A DNA stretch of 64,000 bases from positions 186,001-250,000 of the forward strand of contig JAVXUO010000529.1 of assembly GCA_033065855.1 (NCBI GenBank), in the 5' to 3' direction. Origin of the DNA: Escallonia rubra (Eukaryota; Streptophyta; Magnoliopsida; Escalloniales; Escalloniaceae). Of this stretch, positions 46,790-58,106 are shown piece after piece; the stretch's first letter is position 1, and every line of letters begins with the position of its first letter. Made by a program: the position numbers and the translations under genes. Below the pieces are notes generated by a model that was not told where the DNA came from, ran no database searches, and saw only the letters and a list, made by a program, of their open reading frames with translations.

Positions 46790-48620
46790 GCAGATATGCG
46801 AGATTAGGGATAACAAAAAAGATCTTATAAAGCAAAATTAAGTTAGTTATACTGTGCTTAAGTTTGATTTCAACTCGATTGATAACCTTATTACATTCAA
46901 ATATGAATCTAATTTAATAAGCATGTTGTCTAAAAATTTTGATAAAGTTTTAGCTAATGATATGCCTAATCTAAATTTTGCGCGATCTTTTTCAGTCGAG
47001 TTGTTTAAATGTAAAAATATTATCGCATGCAAATTCCATATGAGATACAATAAAGCCTTTTAATTTTGTAATGAAATATCAACAAAGTTTATTTTTACAA
47101 ATTATTTTACACATTATCTTTCAGTCACAAAATAAGGTGCGGATAAGCATGTGACGTACAAAAATAGGCGGTCTTTAAGTTAAATTCAACTAATTTTATG
47201 TTGAAAACATTTTAATCAACAAATTTTTTATGTTATCGATATATTGTTAGTAACTAAACTCTTATACATTCTAGCGTTTAGCTTAATAATATAACAACAA
47301 AATATGAATTTATGTTAACTTTTATACTCTTAAAGGCACTCTCTTATATAAAAAGAAAAAATAGATCTAGAAAATAGAATTGCATACATTAATTTTTAGT
47401 AATAATTAAATTAATCTCCAACTTAGATTGAAAATCTTACTATATTTGAAGATAAATTTAACTTAGTAAGCATGTTTATTAAATCATTTGTTAACCGCTT
47501 TTAAGTTTTCCTCAGGAATTTGCTTACTACAAGGTTTTAAGGTATCCTATTTAGTCATGATGATTAAACATTTTAAACCTTATGTACTTGCCTAATGCAA
47601 TGATGCACTTGTCTTACAATTTTCTCTTTATACTTTTATCAGTGAATTTATATGCTTTTTAAACCTTATGTACTTGCCTAATGCAATGATTCATTGATCA
47701 TACTATTTTCTCTTTATACTTTTATCATTTTAATTAGTCGTGTTAAGTAACTTTTATAAACCATATGGTATAAAAAAGTATATAGATCAAAATTTTCTTT
47801 ATCGAAATTCAACTAAAATGCACTTAACGCTACAGGCATGCCATTGAGATGTGCAAATTATTTTTTAAAAGAAACTTAAATAAACACAGTAAAAATATCT
47901 CGTGCATTAACAAATTGATCTAATAGAAAACTTGGAGGCATATTCTTTTATAATTTTTGTGTCAACATTCTGTCATGGAATTTAATGTTGCATTATAATT
48001 AGAACATGATGCAACAGAGCTGGTTTTATCTGAGACGAGTGGAGTGAGCCGTTGTGGGGTGGTACGAGCTGAGCAAGTGGTAAAATTGTAAAAGAAATAC
48101 AATTAAAAAAAGGATGATTAGTAATGAAAAGTTGTTCATTAGCCTGTGAAATAAATGTCACTTTAGACACCCAATTTTGTAGTCATTTTTATTTAAACAA
48201 ATAATTGGGCTTCATTCTTAATTAGTGTTCATTATTAAGGGTTATGCCTGATAGTGTAACTTAATTAATTTGGCCCAGTCCAATCCAGTTGTCTTGTTCA
48301 ACGGTCCAATCTAGTGGTCCAGTCAGTATTCGGCTCAGTCCAGTCCAACTATGTTAGTCTACTCCACATGTCTAGATTGTGATTTGTCTAGAAGATTTAA
48401 AGACTTATTTGCAGTTTATCCTTAATTGAAGTGATTATATCATTGATTTATATGAAATATGAAGATAATTATCAAATCTGATACATCTCATTAAAAAATA
48501 AAAAATAATTACCAAAGTAGGGTCAGATATTGTCTCGGAATTTGAGAAAAATTATGACAACTTTATGGGATGAATTAGCCGGTTCGTTGACTTTTGTCAA
48601 ATTGCAATTTTTATCAAATA
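46790..48620. other. AT-rich intergenic DNA with a 90-bp direct repeat
   Basis: No gene seen. 47,571-47,648 and 47,661-47,735 are near-identical (AAACCTTATGTACTTGCCTA, TTTTCTCTTTATACTTTTAT). The rest is plain AT-rich sequence. Confidence 0.6.
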
Positions 48621-48639
48621 TTGTATCTTGTCATCATAT

Positions 48640-50500
48640 CACATATTGGTATAGACCTTTTTTTTTTTTTTTATCATTTATGTCATCCAAGACCTCTATA
48701 AATGGAGCCCTTAGCCTACATTTTCAGGGATACAACTTTTTTTCCCTAGAGCTTTTATACCATTTCTCCTAAAAGTGGTGTATCATCTCTTACGAGAAGC
48801 TAACATTTCATAATTCACTTCCAAAGAGTCTCAAGCCTCTTGCATCGTGGATCCTTCGCAAAACATTCCCAAGTCTTCAAGACAAGCAGGCTTGCAAGAT
48901 GAAATTTACAATTTTCTAGTCTATTTTGATAGTCTAGAGAAAAAAAATAAGTTTCCCATTTCCCACAATCGCATTTCATTTCCTGTCCAACAGTTTCAAA
49001 TAGAGTCTTTCAATTTCTTATTTTGAGTTTAAGATCAAAGTGTAGGTCGCGTCCTGTAGGACGAGAGTCGAACTATAATGGTTTTTATTCCGGTTTGTCC
49101 AACGAATATGTAGGCCATTGGACCCCAGATGTTGAGTTCAAGCCATTAATATAGGACCAAACTTATGATTTGTTTTATCGTATATTTGCATGTCAATGTT
49201 TTGAAAAGGCCAAACACCAATAGCAATGAGGTAAAGACCGGAAGGGTACGAGGGGTGCCTAACACCTTCCCACCGTATAACTTAATCCCCAAATCCATTT
49301 ATCTGATTTCAATAGATTATTAGTCCTTTGGACATTTTTAGAGTCATTTTTTTGGGTTTTTTTTTAATTTCCTATGTTTAATTAAACAAGATGGAGACTT
49401 CCTAGAATCCTTCCTGGGATTCTTTTGAGGCGGTTCGCTATAGTGACGACTCTACTGGGGGTTAAAAAACTAAGAGGACTATACTTGAAAAAATTTCTAT
49501 TACTTTTGGCCTTTTTTGTATTTTCTTTGTGTTGCATGACATATACAATGTGATATAACTGTGATAATTGTGCCTTTATTTTTATACCTTATACACGCGC
49601 ACGTCTGTCCCTAACCCACCCACTCGAGGGCAAGGGCTGAAACCCTTGAGCTTCCTAGTTATGAGGCAAATTCGACTCCCTCAGCTCCAACACCTCGTAC
49701 TAAAGGGACCTCCTGATTTCTTGGTATATTAAACGACTTGTACACATACTTGTGATCACCCATTATTAACTATCTGAATTACGGGTGAGATGTATTTTGT
49801 ACGAGTTGAGTCGTATGAGTGACCTTACACCAGCATTGAGAGATAAACTACACTCCCTGACCATTCAATGTTCTACCCTTTTTTGAGAGAATACATGTTT
49901 TGACCTATGGCATATTGGCAAGGGAACCAATAAATATTCTATAAGCTAACTGATAATCTTGTAATGAAGGGAAGAGTCTAACTAATCAGCCAGTTTTTTG
50001 CGCTCCCAATCAGACGGTTAGTCCATAAGTGCTATGAACTGGCCGGTTCACCCCCCAGGTGACCGAATGGATAGTCTGAATTCTCCTTTTCCCAAAAAAT
50101 TTCCAAATCAAACCCTAGACAACTGATCAACTAGCCAGTTTACCCCCTAGCAACTGGACGGTTAGTTAGAAATCTTCATTACCCAGAACTTTCTCAAATC
50201 AAAACCCCAAATCCAGTGACTAACCAGCCAGTTTACCCACCCGATAACCGGGCGATTAGTCAGCAGTATTCCCCATATTTTTTGAAATCCAAAAATAAGC
50301 CCACTTCCCACCGACTCGTTAGTTAAAGGTCCTACCATTAGTCTATACATCCCATCCCCTATGAGGTAAAACCCCCTAGTTCAATCTATGTGGTATGTGT
50401 GATTAATTTTTCAAAAATTCTACTATACAGTTAAGACTAAACGAGGTTGGTATCTAGACTCATCCGCAAAGCTCACTCGAAACCCGATGGCCAAAGAATA
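48640..50500 (+). mobile_element. Tat/Ogre-like gypsy LTR and leader (fossil), copy 1
   Basis: LTR-like part with TATA (CTCTATAAATGG at about 48,694), R/U5-like sequence and, near 49,445, GTGACGACTCTACTGGGGG, similar to the tRNA-Arg-type primer sites of Tat/Ogre elements. A leader then continues to about 50,340, including a tandem array. No gag or pol is present, so it is a fragment. A diverged second copy lies at 56,040-57,560 in the same orientation. Both are old. Confidence 0.5.
49985..50335 (+). repeat. About 90-bp tandem array with dyad core, copy 1
   Basis: Four diverged units. Each contains an AACCGGCCGGTT-like left half and a GTGACCGGACGGTTAGTCAG-like right half, which are roughly complementary, then an AT-rich spacer (CCCAAA...AAATC). 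It lies in the leader of the Tat-like fossil and recurs at 57,215-57,545. Confidence 0.75.
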
Positions 50501-50504
50501 TAAA

Positions 50505-50746
50505 TAAGATAGAAGTGCAATCGAACGTTTTAGTACTTTATCAACATGATCACTTATGGTGGCAGTTGCACTATAAAATGTCAATCATATAGAACCATGA
50601 TGAATGAGTTGAATTTCAAAGCCTATAGAAATCGTGGCCGAAGAATAAGTGATGATGGTGGATAGAAAAGATGCCATGATTACTAGACCGAGTTTAGCTT
50701 CATGAATTAATAAAGAAGTTGCTTCCATGGTGACAAAGTTTGGCAT
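50505..50746 (-). pseudogene. Aspartic protease 5' fragment, right arm
   Basis: Start context ACCATGGAAGC near 50,728 (upstream ATG at 50,746, MPNFVTMEATSLLIHEAK), then signal peptide and propeptide up to the LKRS-type block, where homology stops at about 50,505. No catalytic motif. The 5' leader to 50,880 is also conserved. Partner of the fragment at 9,225-9,861. Confidence 0.8.
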
Positions 50747-51084
50747 GGCACTGTTTTCAGGGTCTTCTGGCTTTCCTCCTCCTCTACTATATACACTCCA
50801 ACTAATTCCTTTAAAATATATACTTTTCTTTTCAATTTGGTTGGAATAAAACTTGACGTAATCTAACTTGTTTTCCAAAGAAATGGGCTTTTATTTTTTG
50901 ACATTTCAGTTAAAGCTTCCTCTAGAGATTTTTAAGATCCACATAAGTTTGAGAGAAAAGAATCGTGTTAGATGATGCTTCTCCTTTATTTAGCATACAA
51001 ATAGGACATAACCCCACACACATACAAATCCTACATGTGTGTGTGTGTGTGTGTTCACATTAATGTACATGTACGTGTATAACA

Positions 51085-52330
51085 AAAATCTAGGTTTCTT
51101 CCCCATTCTTTGGGAGGCAACCTAGATTTTGGTCTTCATTGCTAATAAGCAAAATGGGCTCAACTTCTTCTAGTCGAGCGAGACTAGAGTTCTAGTGGGC
51201 CAAAATTACTAGAGTTCTAGTGGGCCAAAATTTCTAGCAATATTCGGATGTTTAGAGTCCTAATTTCAATAGAGTTCGAACACTATTAGACTTTTATTCC
51301 TATCAGACTTCTAAATCTATTTTTGTCATTTCAGCTTTTTTAAGACTAAAATCTAGTCGCGCGGATTAGAAATGAGTGTGAGACTCTTATCCTAAATTAA
51401 AACCTAGAAATGCAAGCTTAAGTGAAGGACTAAAGATTTATAATAAATAGTACCTTTGGGTTTAACTCGCCTGGACTGCTCGATGGGAGGTTGGGGTGAA
51501 TCCAAGGTGTGCAGATCGGAAGGATCATCGACTAGACATAGGCTAGACTCGGTATAGAAAAGGGGTGTTCTCTCTCTCACAAGATTTCCAAAAATTTTCT
51601 TTCCAAGTAGAAGTCCCCTTTTTTATTGCCCAAATGACGTATTTATAGAGTTATGGGGCTGTGGAGATGATAAAGAAGACTTTTTATGTGTATATCCTTC
51701 CAAAAAATAAATAATAACCAAGTTAAATAAAAAGGTCTAGAATGCCCTTTACTGGCCTGTTAATCATAACAAAAATGTTTACCGGCCGGTTTTATCATTT
51801 TATCCGGTATCATTTTATCCGAAATCTATGGGGATAACCACCTCAAGTTCGGATAAAGCACCCGAAAAACACGATGGATAAACTAGATTCTAGAATCCAT
51901 CCCAATCATTTCTAAATTAAGCCAAGATCTCCTTAACCTATCTACAACCTAATCTAGGTTAAACCCAACTAACAAGATCAGCTAACTAGATTGGCTTAAC
52001 GAATTGCACTCGACCCTATCTGGACTAATTATTTGACTGACTTAATTAATTAAATTAAGCTCATTATATAATACTAGGCCTAGACCAATAATAATGCTAA
52101 AAAGTAACTAGCAATAATGTCGAATAACCAATAAATAAAAGGCCAAAGTAAGGCTACGAAAATGAGATGTCTACAGGCATCTTTATGTGTAGGGGCTTCC
52201 TTCGTGACTCCACTTTTGTGATACTAGTAATAGGGTCCTCTCCTTTTTTTTTTAATTTAAATTTACATACGTCTGGTTTGGGGCTTCGCTTGAGATGGGC
52301 CGCGTGATTTATGGCTGTTATGATTTTGGT
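51085..52330 (-). mobile_element. LTR-like block (fossil), right arm copy
   Basis: Inverted match of 7,960-8,945. TATA-like CTCTATAAATACGTCA on the minus strand at about 51,648, leader-like DNA, no coding frame. It keeps about 200-300 bp (about 51,840-52,110) that the left copy lacks. It predates the inverted duplication. Confidence 0.45.
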
Positions 52331-52535
52331 CCTTTTCCTTGTCGTTTGTGTTAGTCGAATTAACACACTAAACGACAATATTGCTAAAGCCCTAAGTCTA
52401 GTCTGTAGAAGTGTCATGCAATTTATATGTTTATGCCTCAATGGTAAATGTCATAAATAAATAAGCACTAAACTGATATTAGACCTGATGATGAGAAACA
52501 TAATGCAATATGTAGGTAACAGGCTGAAAAAGTTA

Positions 52536-52541
52536 TTTATT
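52536..52541 (-). promoter_or_regulatory. Poly(A) signal candidate
   Basis: AATAAA on the minus strand about 94 bp after the stop codon, conserved in the left-arm copy. Confidence 0.4.
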
Positions 52542-52634
52542 TCTTAAAAGAAGAGCTGAAGTTACAAAATGAAGATTGTCACACTTGTTGGTTGTGCTGG
52601 AAAAAATCTCCAAGCATATATGATTCAACGAGCC

Positions 52635-53981
52635 TCATGGGCAGCCATTCTTTTTGAAGTAAATCCTCTTTGCCCGAAGGTCATAACCAATGTTATGATT
52701 TTGTTGCATAAACAACCCTATTATACTAACATCCCCTGGCGTCTGCCCATTTACTTTCTCCACACTCAAGCAAATGATTCCTTTCTTGACAACTTGGAAT
52801 ACATTTTCTACGTCTAACTCCAAAATAGCTCCTTCACTAAAATGAAATTTCACCACTGGAAATACATAACGGATTTGTCTCAAACTCCCAAAGTAGCACA
52901 ATCGTGTCCGTTCATTGGGGACACTCACTCGTGCCAACGCTCCATTCAATATGAATTCCACTGCACTTTTAAGTGCTTCATATGCATCACGGACGAGGTA
53001 AGTCAGTTCTGCTCCTGAATCTATCAATACACCACCATTCCCCCGTCTTGTTCTTCGAAATACAGTTGGGCTAATTGGAAGGTTATGATCATCAAAACTT
53101 ATGCCTTCTAGTTTTAGATAGTACAAGTCATTGTACATATCAAGTGGTGTCGAAGCCCCTAACAATCTAGCCCCACTCCCAAGAATCAGTCTGTTGTTCA
53201 TATTGTTCCGATCATCAATGTTCCCAATGCAGTATGAAAACTTGCCACCAAGTTGTCTAGACATAGATTGATATCCATTACCAAGTCCCATAACCCCATT
53301 TATTTCGCTATTAGGCTCATGCACGACACGCCCACAACCAAACATCACATTAAGTAAAACTTTTGATCCTTCATTAGGTATATCAAACTCAAACTTTTCT
53401 TTGGCATAGTTCCCTGAGCTGAAGGTTCCATCGGCATATAATTGTGAGAATGTGCATTCGTTCTTTTGGTGATCGCAATGTGCAGTACAATAAGGATCGT
53501 GATTGCAAGGTAGTGGATAATATGTAGAAGATTTGGAAGGATCAAATAAGTGATTATTTGTGTTACATCCGACGCATGGAATGCAATGAACCCACACGTG
53601 ATCACTTCCTGTGTCCATCAACACCAATTGATCGACTCCTGGCTCACCAATGGACATACTAACATAAAAGGAACCCGCGCCGGCAAGAATAATTGCCGGG
53701 ACACGTTCTGGAGTTTCTTTCATGGTGAGTGCTTTTAAATAGGATAGACGTGAAACCGAACGTTTTAGTGCTTGATCAGCACGATCAGTTACGGTGGCAG
53801 TTGCGTTATAAAATGGTGAAAATATGGAATCATGATGAATGAGTGGAGTTTCAAAGCCTATAGGACTGATGGCTGAAGAAGTAGTGATGATGGTGGATAC
53901 AAGAGATGCCATGATTACTAGAGCGAGTTTAGCTTCATGAACTAATAACGAAGTTGCTTCCATGGTGACAAAGTTTGGCAT
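52635..53981 (-). CDS. Nepenthesin-like aspartic protease, intact, DSGA motif
   Basis: Single exon, 448 residues. Met1 is at 53,981, but Met7 (53,963) lies in the strong context ACCATGG and is the likelier start. Signal peptide at about 18-37 (KLALVIMASLVSTIITTSSA). NAT glycosylation site near 59. DTGS is at 123-126, and the Cys-rich insert has C133, C136, C139, C159, C165, C169, C176; flap Tyr182. The second catalytic motif is DSGA (321-324) instead of DSGT/S. C-terminal IIGLFMQQNHNIGYDL is present. Both catalytic aspartates are kept, so activity is expected, probably secreted. The Ala replaces a Thr/Ser that normally hydrogen-bonds near the catalytic Asp; human renin also has Ala there. Closest relative is the 4,507-5,853 copy. 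Role unknown; relatives serve in defence and protein turnover. Confidence 0.93.
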   Translation of the reverse strand: MPNFVTMEATSLLVHEAKLALVIMASLVSTIITTSSAISPIGFETPLIHHDSIFSPFYNATATVTDRADQALKRSVSRLSYLKALTMKETPERVPAIILAGAGSFYVSMSIGEPGVDQLVLMDTGSDHVWVHCIPCVGCNTNNHLFDPSKSSTYYPLPCNHDPYCTAHCDHQKNECTFSQLYADGTFSSGNYAKEKFEFDIPNEGSKVLLNVMFGCGRVVHEPNSEINGVMGLGNGYQSMSRQLGGKFSYCIGNIDDRNNMNNRLILGSGARLLGASTPLDMYNDLYYLKLEGISFDDHNLPISPTVFRRTRRGNGGVLIDSGAELTYLVRDAYEALKSAVEFILNGALARVSVPNERTRLCYFGSLRQIRYVFPVVKFHFSEGAILELDVENVFQVVKKGIICLSVEKVNGQTPGDVSIIGLFMQQNHNIGYDLRAKRIYFKKNGCP

Positions 53982-54020
53982 AGCAGTGTTTTCGGGGTTT
54001 GTTGGCTTTCATCCTCCACC

Positions 54021-54031
54021 ATATATATATA
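54021..54031 (-). promoter_or_regulatory. Probable TATA box of intact protease
   Basis: TATATATATAT 40 bp before Met1 and 58 bp before Met7, at the same place as in the left-arm copy; the 24.7 kb copy lacks it. Confidence 0.4.
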
Positions 54032-55505
54032 CTCCAACTAATTCCTCATAAATACCCACTTTTTGTTTTCTTTTTTCAATTTGGTTGGAATAAAATTTGA
54101 CGTAATCTAAATTGTTTCTCAAAAAAAATGGGTTCTAGTTTTCAACATTTCAGTTAAAGCTTCCTCTAGAGATTATTAAAATTCAAGTAATTTTAGAGAA
54201 AGGAATCGCATTAGATGTAAATTTTCCTTATTTAGAATGTAAATACACACATAACCCAACACACATACAAATATTATATGCATTATATATCTTTCCTACT
54301 ACCATGGAATCTTAAATAAAATATTTGAAGGTAAATGAAATAAGTATGTGCACCAAATACTAAAAATGTGTCAGTATATGCATAGCATAAATCCAGTTAA
54401 TGCATTTGACTCAATTTACTAAAAGTTGAAAATTTGAGCAATATGTGAATCTGAAATCCTAAATTTGCAATGTGTGAAGCAAATACTAAAGGAGATGCGT
54501 GTGTAAATGTAGATAAATTTAGTAATGCAATTGACCCAATATTTACTAGATTACATAATATAAAAAATAGGTGAATCGCATTTGACTCAATTTACTAACA
54601 ATCCGTGAAAAATTCACATATCGACTATGTATGATACAGCTTGATCTTTGACGCGAAAAAGAGAAAATGTTTACAAAAATGCGCTAGTAACCACACACAC
54701 CGCTATGATTGCATCCAAAAGAATCTTACGAGTAATTTTCTTAATAAAAAAATATTAGGTGCCAATTCTTGGGAGCTGATGTAGTGTTGGGATTTCATTT
54801 CAAATATTCAAATGTTCTTGTTTGGAGCATTAAAAAAAGGAATTAGATTTGGATTTCGTGGGATTTGACTATATTTATTTTTATAGTGTAAAATTCGATG
54901 AAAAATAGTCAGATTTTATGGAATTTTGATTTTTTTGAATTAAAAGTAATTATTTATCTATCTTATTCTTTTCTAGATCTCTCAAACAATGAACCCACTA
55001 GCATTGTCTTCATTGTCGTTACCGTCACACCACTTTTGAATTCACTTCCGCTCCAAAAAAGAAGAAGTGAATTGAATTCTAAATCCAATTCCTAATTTGA
55101 AATCCAAATCCTAAAAGAATTGGTACCAAATAAACCATAGCTTTTGACCTCCTTTATTTTTGGGAATAATTGATTAGAAATCCTATGTGTCATCATCATC
55201 TTCATATTTTTCAGATTTTCTATAGAGTAACTTTTAAATTATTATCCCATCATCCTGGTTCAGCCTTTCCCTTTTTGCATGAAATTCAAGATCCAAATCA
55301 CCTTGTGATTATTAGCACACAAATTAATGTAAAATCGTCAAATTCACAATCTTAGTCTATCTCAAAACCTTCATTTATTATGGCCAATAGACTTTTTTGC
55401 CTCAACTAATCATAATTTTCAATTTGTGAAATTTTTTAGATAATTTAGAACCTAAAATCTTATGCACAAATCTATAATCTCTTTGAAAGTAAGCCAAACT
55501 TTTTG
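54032..55505. other. Protease upstream region, right arm
   Basis: Inverted match to about 3,560-4,450 of the left arm (for example 55,180-55,350 against 3,590-3,780). No gene, but no Helitron either: the left-arm Helitron at 3,069 has no counterpart here. Confidence 0.55.
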
Positions 55506-55509
55506 ATGT

Positions 55510-55737
55510 GAAATCGAATGTTTTAGCGCTTGATCAGCACGATCAATTACGGTGGCATTACATTATAAAATGACAATAATATAGATTCATGATGAATAAG
55601 TCGAGTAACAAAGCCTTTATGACTCGTGGCTGCAGAATGACTCGTGGCTGCAGAACAAGTGATAAGGTTCTAGACAAGAGATGCCATGATTCGTGGAATG
55701 AATATAGCATATGAACTGCTGAGGAAGTTGCTTCCAT
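55510..55737 (-). pseudogene. Aspartic protease 5' fragment, outer right arm
   Basis: ATG at 55,737 in ACCATGGAAGC, followed by broken signal/propeptide sequence ending near the AKRS-like block. It includes a local duplication ATGACTCGTGGCTGCAGAA at about 55,619-55,655. Leader homology continues to about 56,035. Partner of the 2,635-2,925 fragment. Confidence 0.75.
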
Positions 55738-55984
55738 GGTGACAAAGTTTGGGATAGCTCCGTTTTCAACGTTCGTTGGCTTTCCACCTCCTCTCCTATA
55801 TACTCAGACTAATTCCTTAGAAATACCTACTTTTCCTTTGATCGAGTTGGTTGGAAAAAAAACTTGACATAATCTAAATTGTTTTCCAACATAAATTTTA
55901 GATAAAACAATCACATAGATAATGCTTCTCTCTGATTTAGCATCCAAATACATACATATCCCCAAACACATAAAATTACACTGT

Positions 55985-55996
55985 GTGTATATATAA

Positions 55997-56030
<34 letters not shown>
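55985..56030. repeat. (AC)n microsatellite
   Basis: About 40 bp of AC between the protease leader and the Tat-like fossil; it marks the outer end of the right arm. Confidence 0.9.
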
Positions 56031-56035
<5 letters not shown>

Positions 56036-56039
56036 TGTA

Positions 56040-57560
56040 TATGGCCATCTTTATCATTTTTGGCATCTCGGACCCCTATAAATAGGACCCTTAACTTACA
56101 TTTTTTAGGATCTGAGCTTTTTCTCCCTAGAGTTTTTATATCATTTCTCGTGGAAGTAGTATATCATCTCTTACGAGAATTGAGCATTTCATATTCTACT
56201 TAAAAAAGAGTTCGTTGTCTCTTGCATTGTGGATCATTCGCAGAGCGTTTCCGAGTCGTCTAGACAAGCAGACTCGCGAGGTACATTTCATAAGTTTTCT
56301 AGTCTAGTTTAGTAGAAGTTTTCCTATTTCGTGCGATTATATTTCTTGGTTAAGTCTAAGATAGAAGTGTAGGTCGTCTCCCTAGGACCAAAGTCGAACT
56401 ACGATAGTTTTAATTCCAGTTTGTCTACGTAGGTCATTTGACCCCCGATGTCTAATTCAAATCATTAATCTAGAAATAAACTTAGGGTTAAATGTCTCAT
56501 TGTATATTTACATGTTTATGTGTTTAAGGACAGATAACATAGAAATGAAGTAGAGACCAAAAGAAAATGGCGGGTGCCTAATACCTTCTCGTTGTATAAC
56601 TTACTCCCCGAGCCCATTTCCATGTTTTCAATAGATTGGTTGACCTTTGGAACATTTTAGAGTAATTTTCTAGGTTTTCTAATTTTTGTGTGTTTAAATT
56701 AAATAAAATGGTGACTCCCTAAAATTTTTCCTTTCCAGGAAATTTTTCAATGGGGACTAAAATATAAGAGGACTAGACTTGAAAAGTTTTCTTTTGGCTT
56801 GTGTATTTTTTTTTCTATTGTATAACGTGCACGTCTGCCCTTAACCCACCCACTCGAAGGCAATAAATACTTAAACTTCCTAGTTCTGAGGCAAACTTTC
56901 AACTGTACCCAAAGCTCCAAGGCTTCGTACTAAAGGGACCTCCTAGTTTCTTGGTAAACGGCTCGTTTAAATACTTTTGATTACCCATTATTAACTACCT
57001 GCGTTACGGGCGGTGGGTATATGGTACAAGTCGAGCCAAAGTAGTGACCTTACACCGATGTTGAAATAGAAACCAAACTCCTTGACCATTTAATATTCTA
57101 CCCTTTTTTTTAGAAAATGAATGTTTGACCTATAGCATATTGGCCTGAGAATCAGCCAATATTCTGTAAGCAAACTGGTAATCTTGTAAAAGAGGTAAGA
57201 CTTGACTAAGCGGAAGGTTTTTCGTGCTCTTAACCAGACGGTTAGTTAGTAGGTACAGTACTTGAAAATTCAAAACTGGCTAGTTTATAACCCAAACCTT
57301 AAACCTATTGACTAACCGGCTGTTTCACTCCCTGAGTGACCAGATGGTTAGTCAGATTCCTCTTTTTCCAAAATACCATCCAAAACAGACACTAAACCTA
57401 TTGACCAACCGGCCGGTTCACCTATCGAGTGACCGGACAGTTAGTCATTCTTCCTTTCCCAAAATTTAATAAAAAAAATCCTAAACCTACTGACCAACTA
57501 GCCGGTTCACTCATTGAGTGACCAGGTGGTTAGTCAGACTCTTCCTTGCTACAGGGAAAT
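56040..57560 (+). mobile_element. Tat/Ogre-like gypsy LTR and leader (fossil), copy 2
   Basis: Diverged copy of 48,640-50,500: TATA CCCCTATAAATAGGACCC at about 56,070, the R/U5-like part, then the leader with the tandem array. The primer-site region is present but degraded, and the start of the LTR is missing. No coding. Same orientation as copy 1. It directly adjoins the right arm of the inverted duplication. Confidence 0.5.
57215..57545 (+). repeat. About 90-bp tandem array with dyad core, copy 2
   Basis: Same array as at 49,985-50,335; the best units read CCAACCGGCCGGTTCACC and GAGTGACCGGACAGTTAGTC. About four units. Confidence 0.75.
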
Positions 57561-58100
57561 GGAGATGCCGCACAACACATTATTCTCAAAAGAATTTTCT
57601 TAAAGCAAAAGTAAACACATAACCATAAGTTCATTTCGAATGCCAATCTAATATCCATGCATTTAACCTAAAACTAGTATGCTCAAATAACAAGTTAAAG
57701 GGAAATTAAATGGATGAATAGGCGATGGCTCAACTGCATCTTTGTTTACTGCCATTCAAGAACTAAATGAGTACTCGGGGCTTTACTTTCAGCAACGCCA
57801 TTGTTCCTGCAACTCTGATATAATTGCTTACCCTCGATACCTTTGCTGGCTATTGTGATCTGTCGTACGCCCATAAGACGTGCCAGTATAATTTGGTTAG
57901 TTAGAAATAAATAAAAGGTTAATCTAGTACAAACTAACTTTAAACTTAAGTAAATAGTTAAGGAGGTAAGTCATCTTGAGAGTACATTATTGTGCCCAAA
58001 AACTAACCTCTCTTCTCGCTGTAGTATAAATTCTTAAAATGACTACAATATTAACGAAATAGAGATATGTATGACCCTCTCAGGAAATAGTAAAATAGAT
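57560..58100. other. Nothing recognised
   Basis: No gene, repeat end or RNA gene seen between the Tat-like fossil and the hAT fragment. Confidence 0.4.
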
Positions 58101-58106
58101 AGATAT

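Noticed and set aside
49985-57545. 90-bp repeats as a CRISPR-like array
   Set aside because: Diverged units in a plant retroelement leader; spacers are themselves homologous between units.
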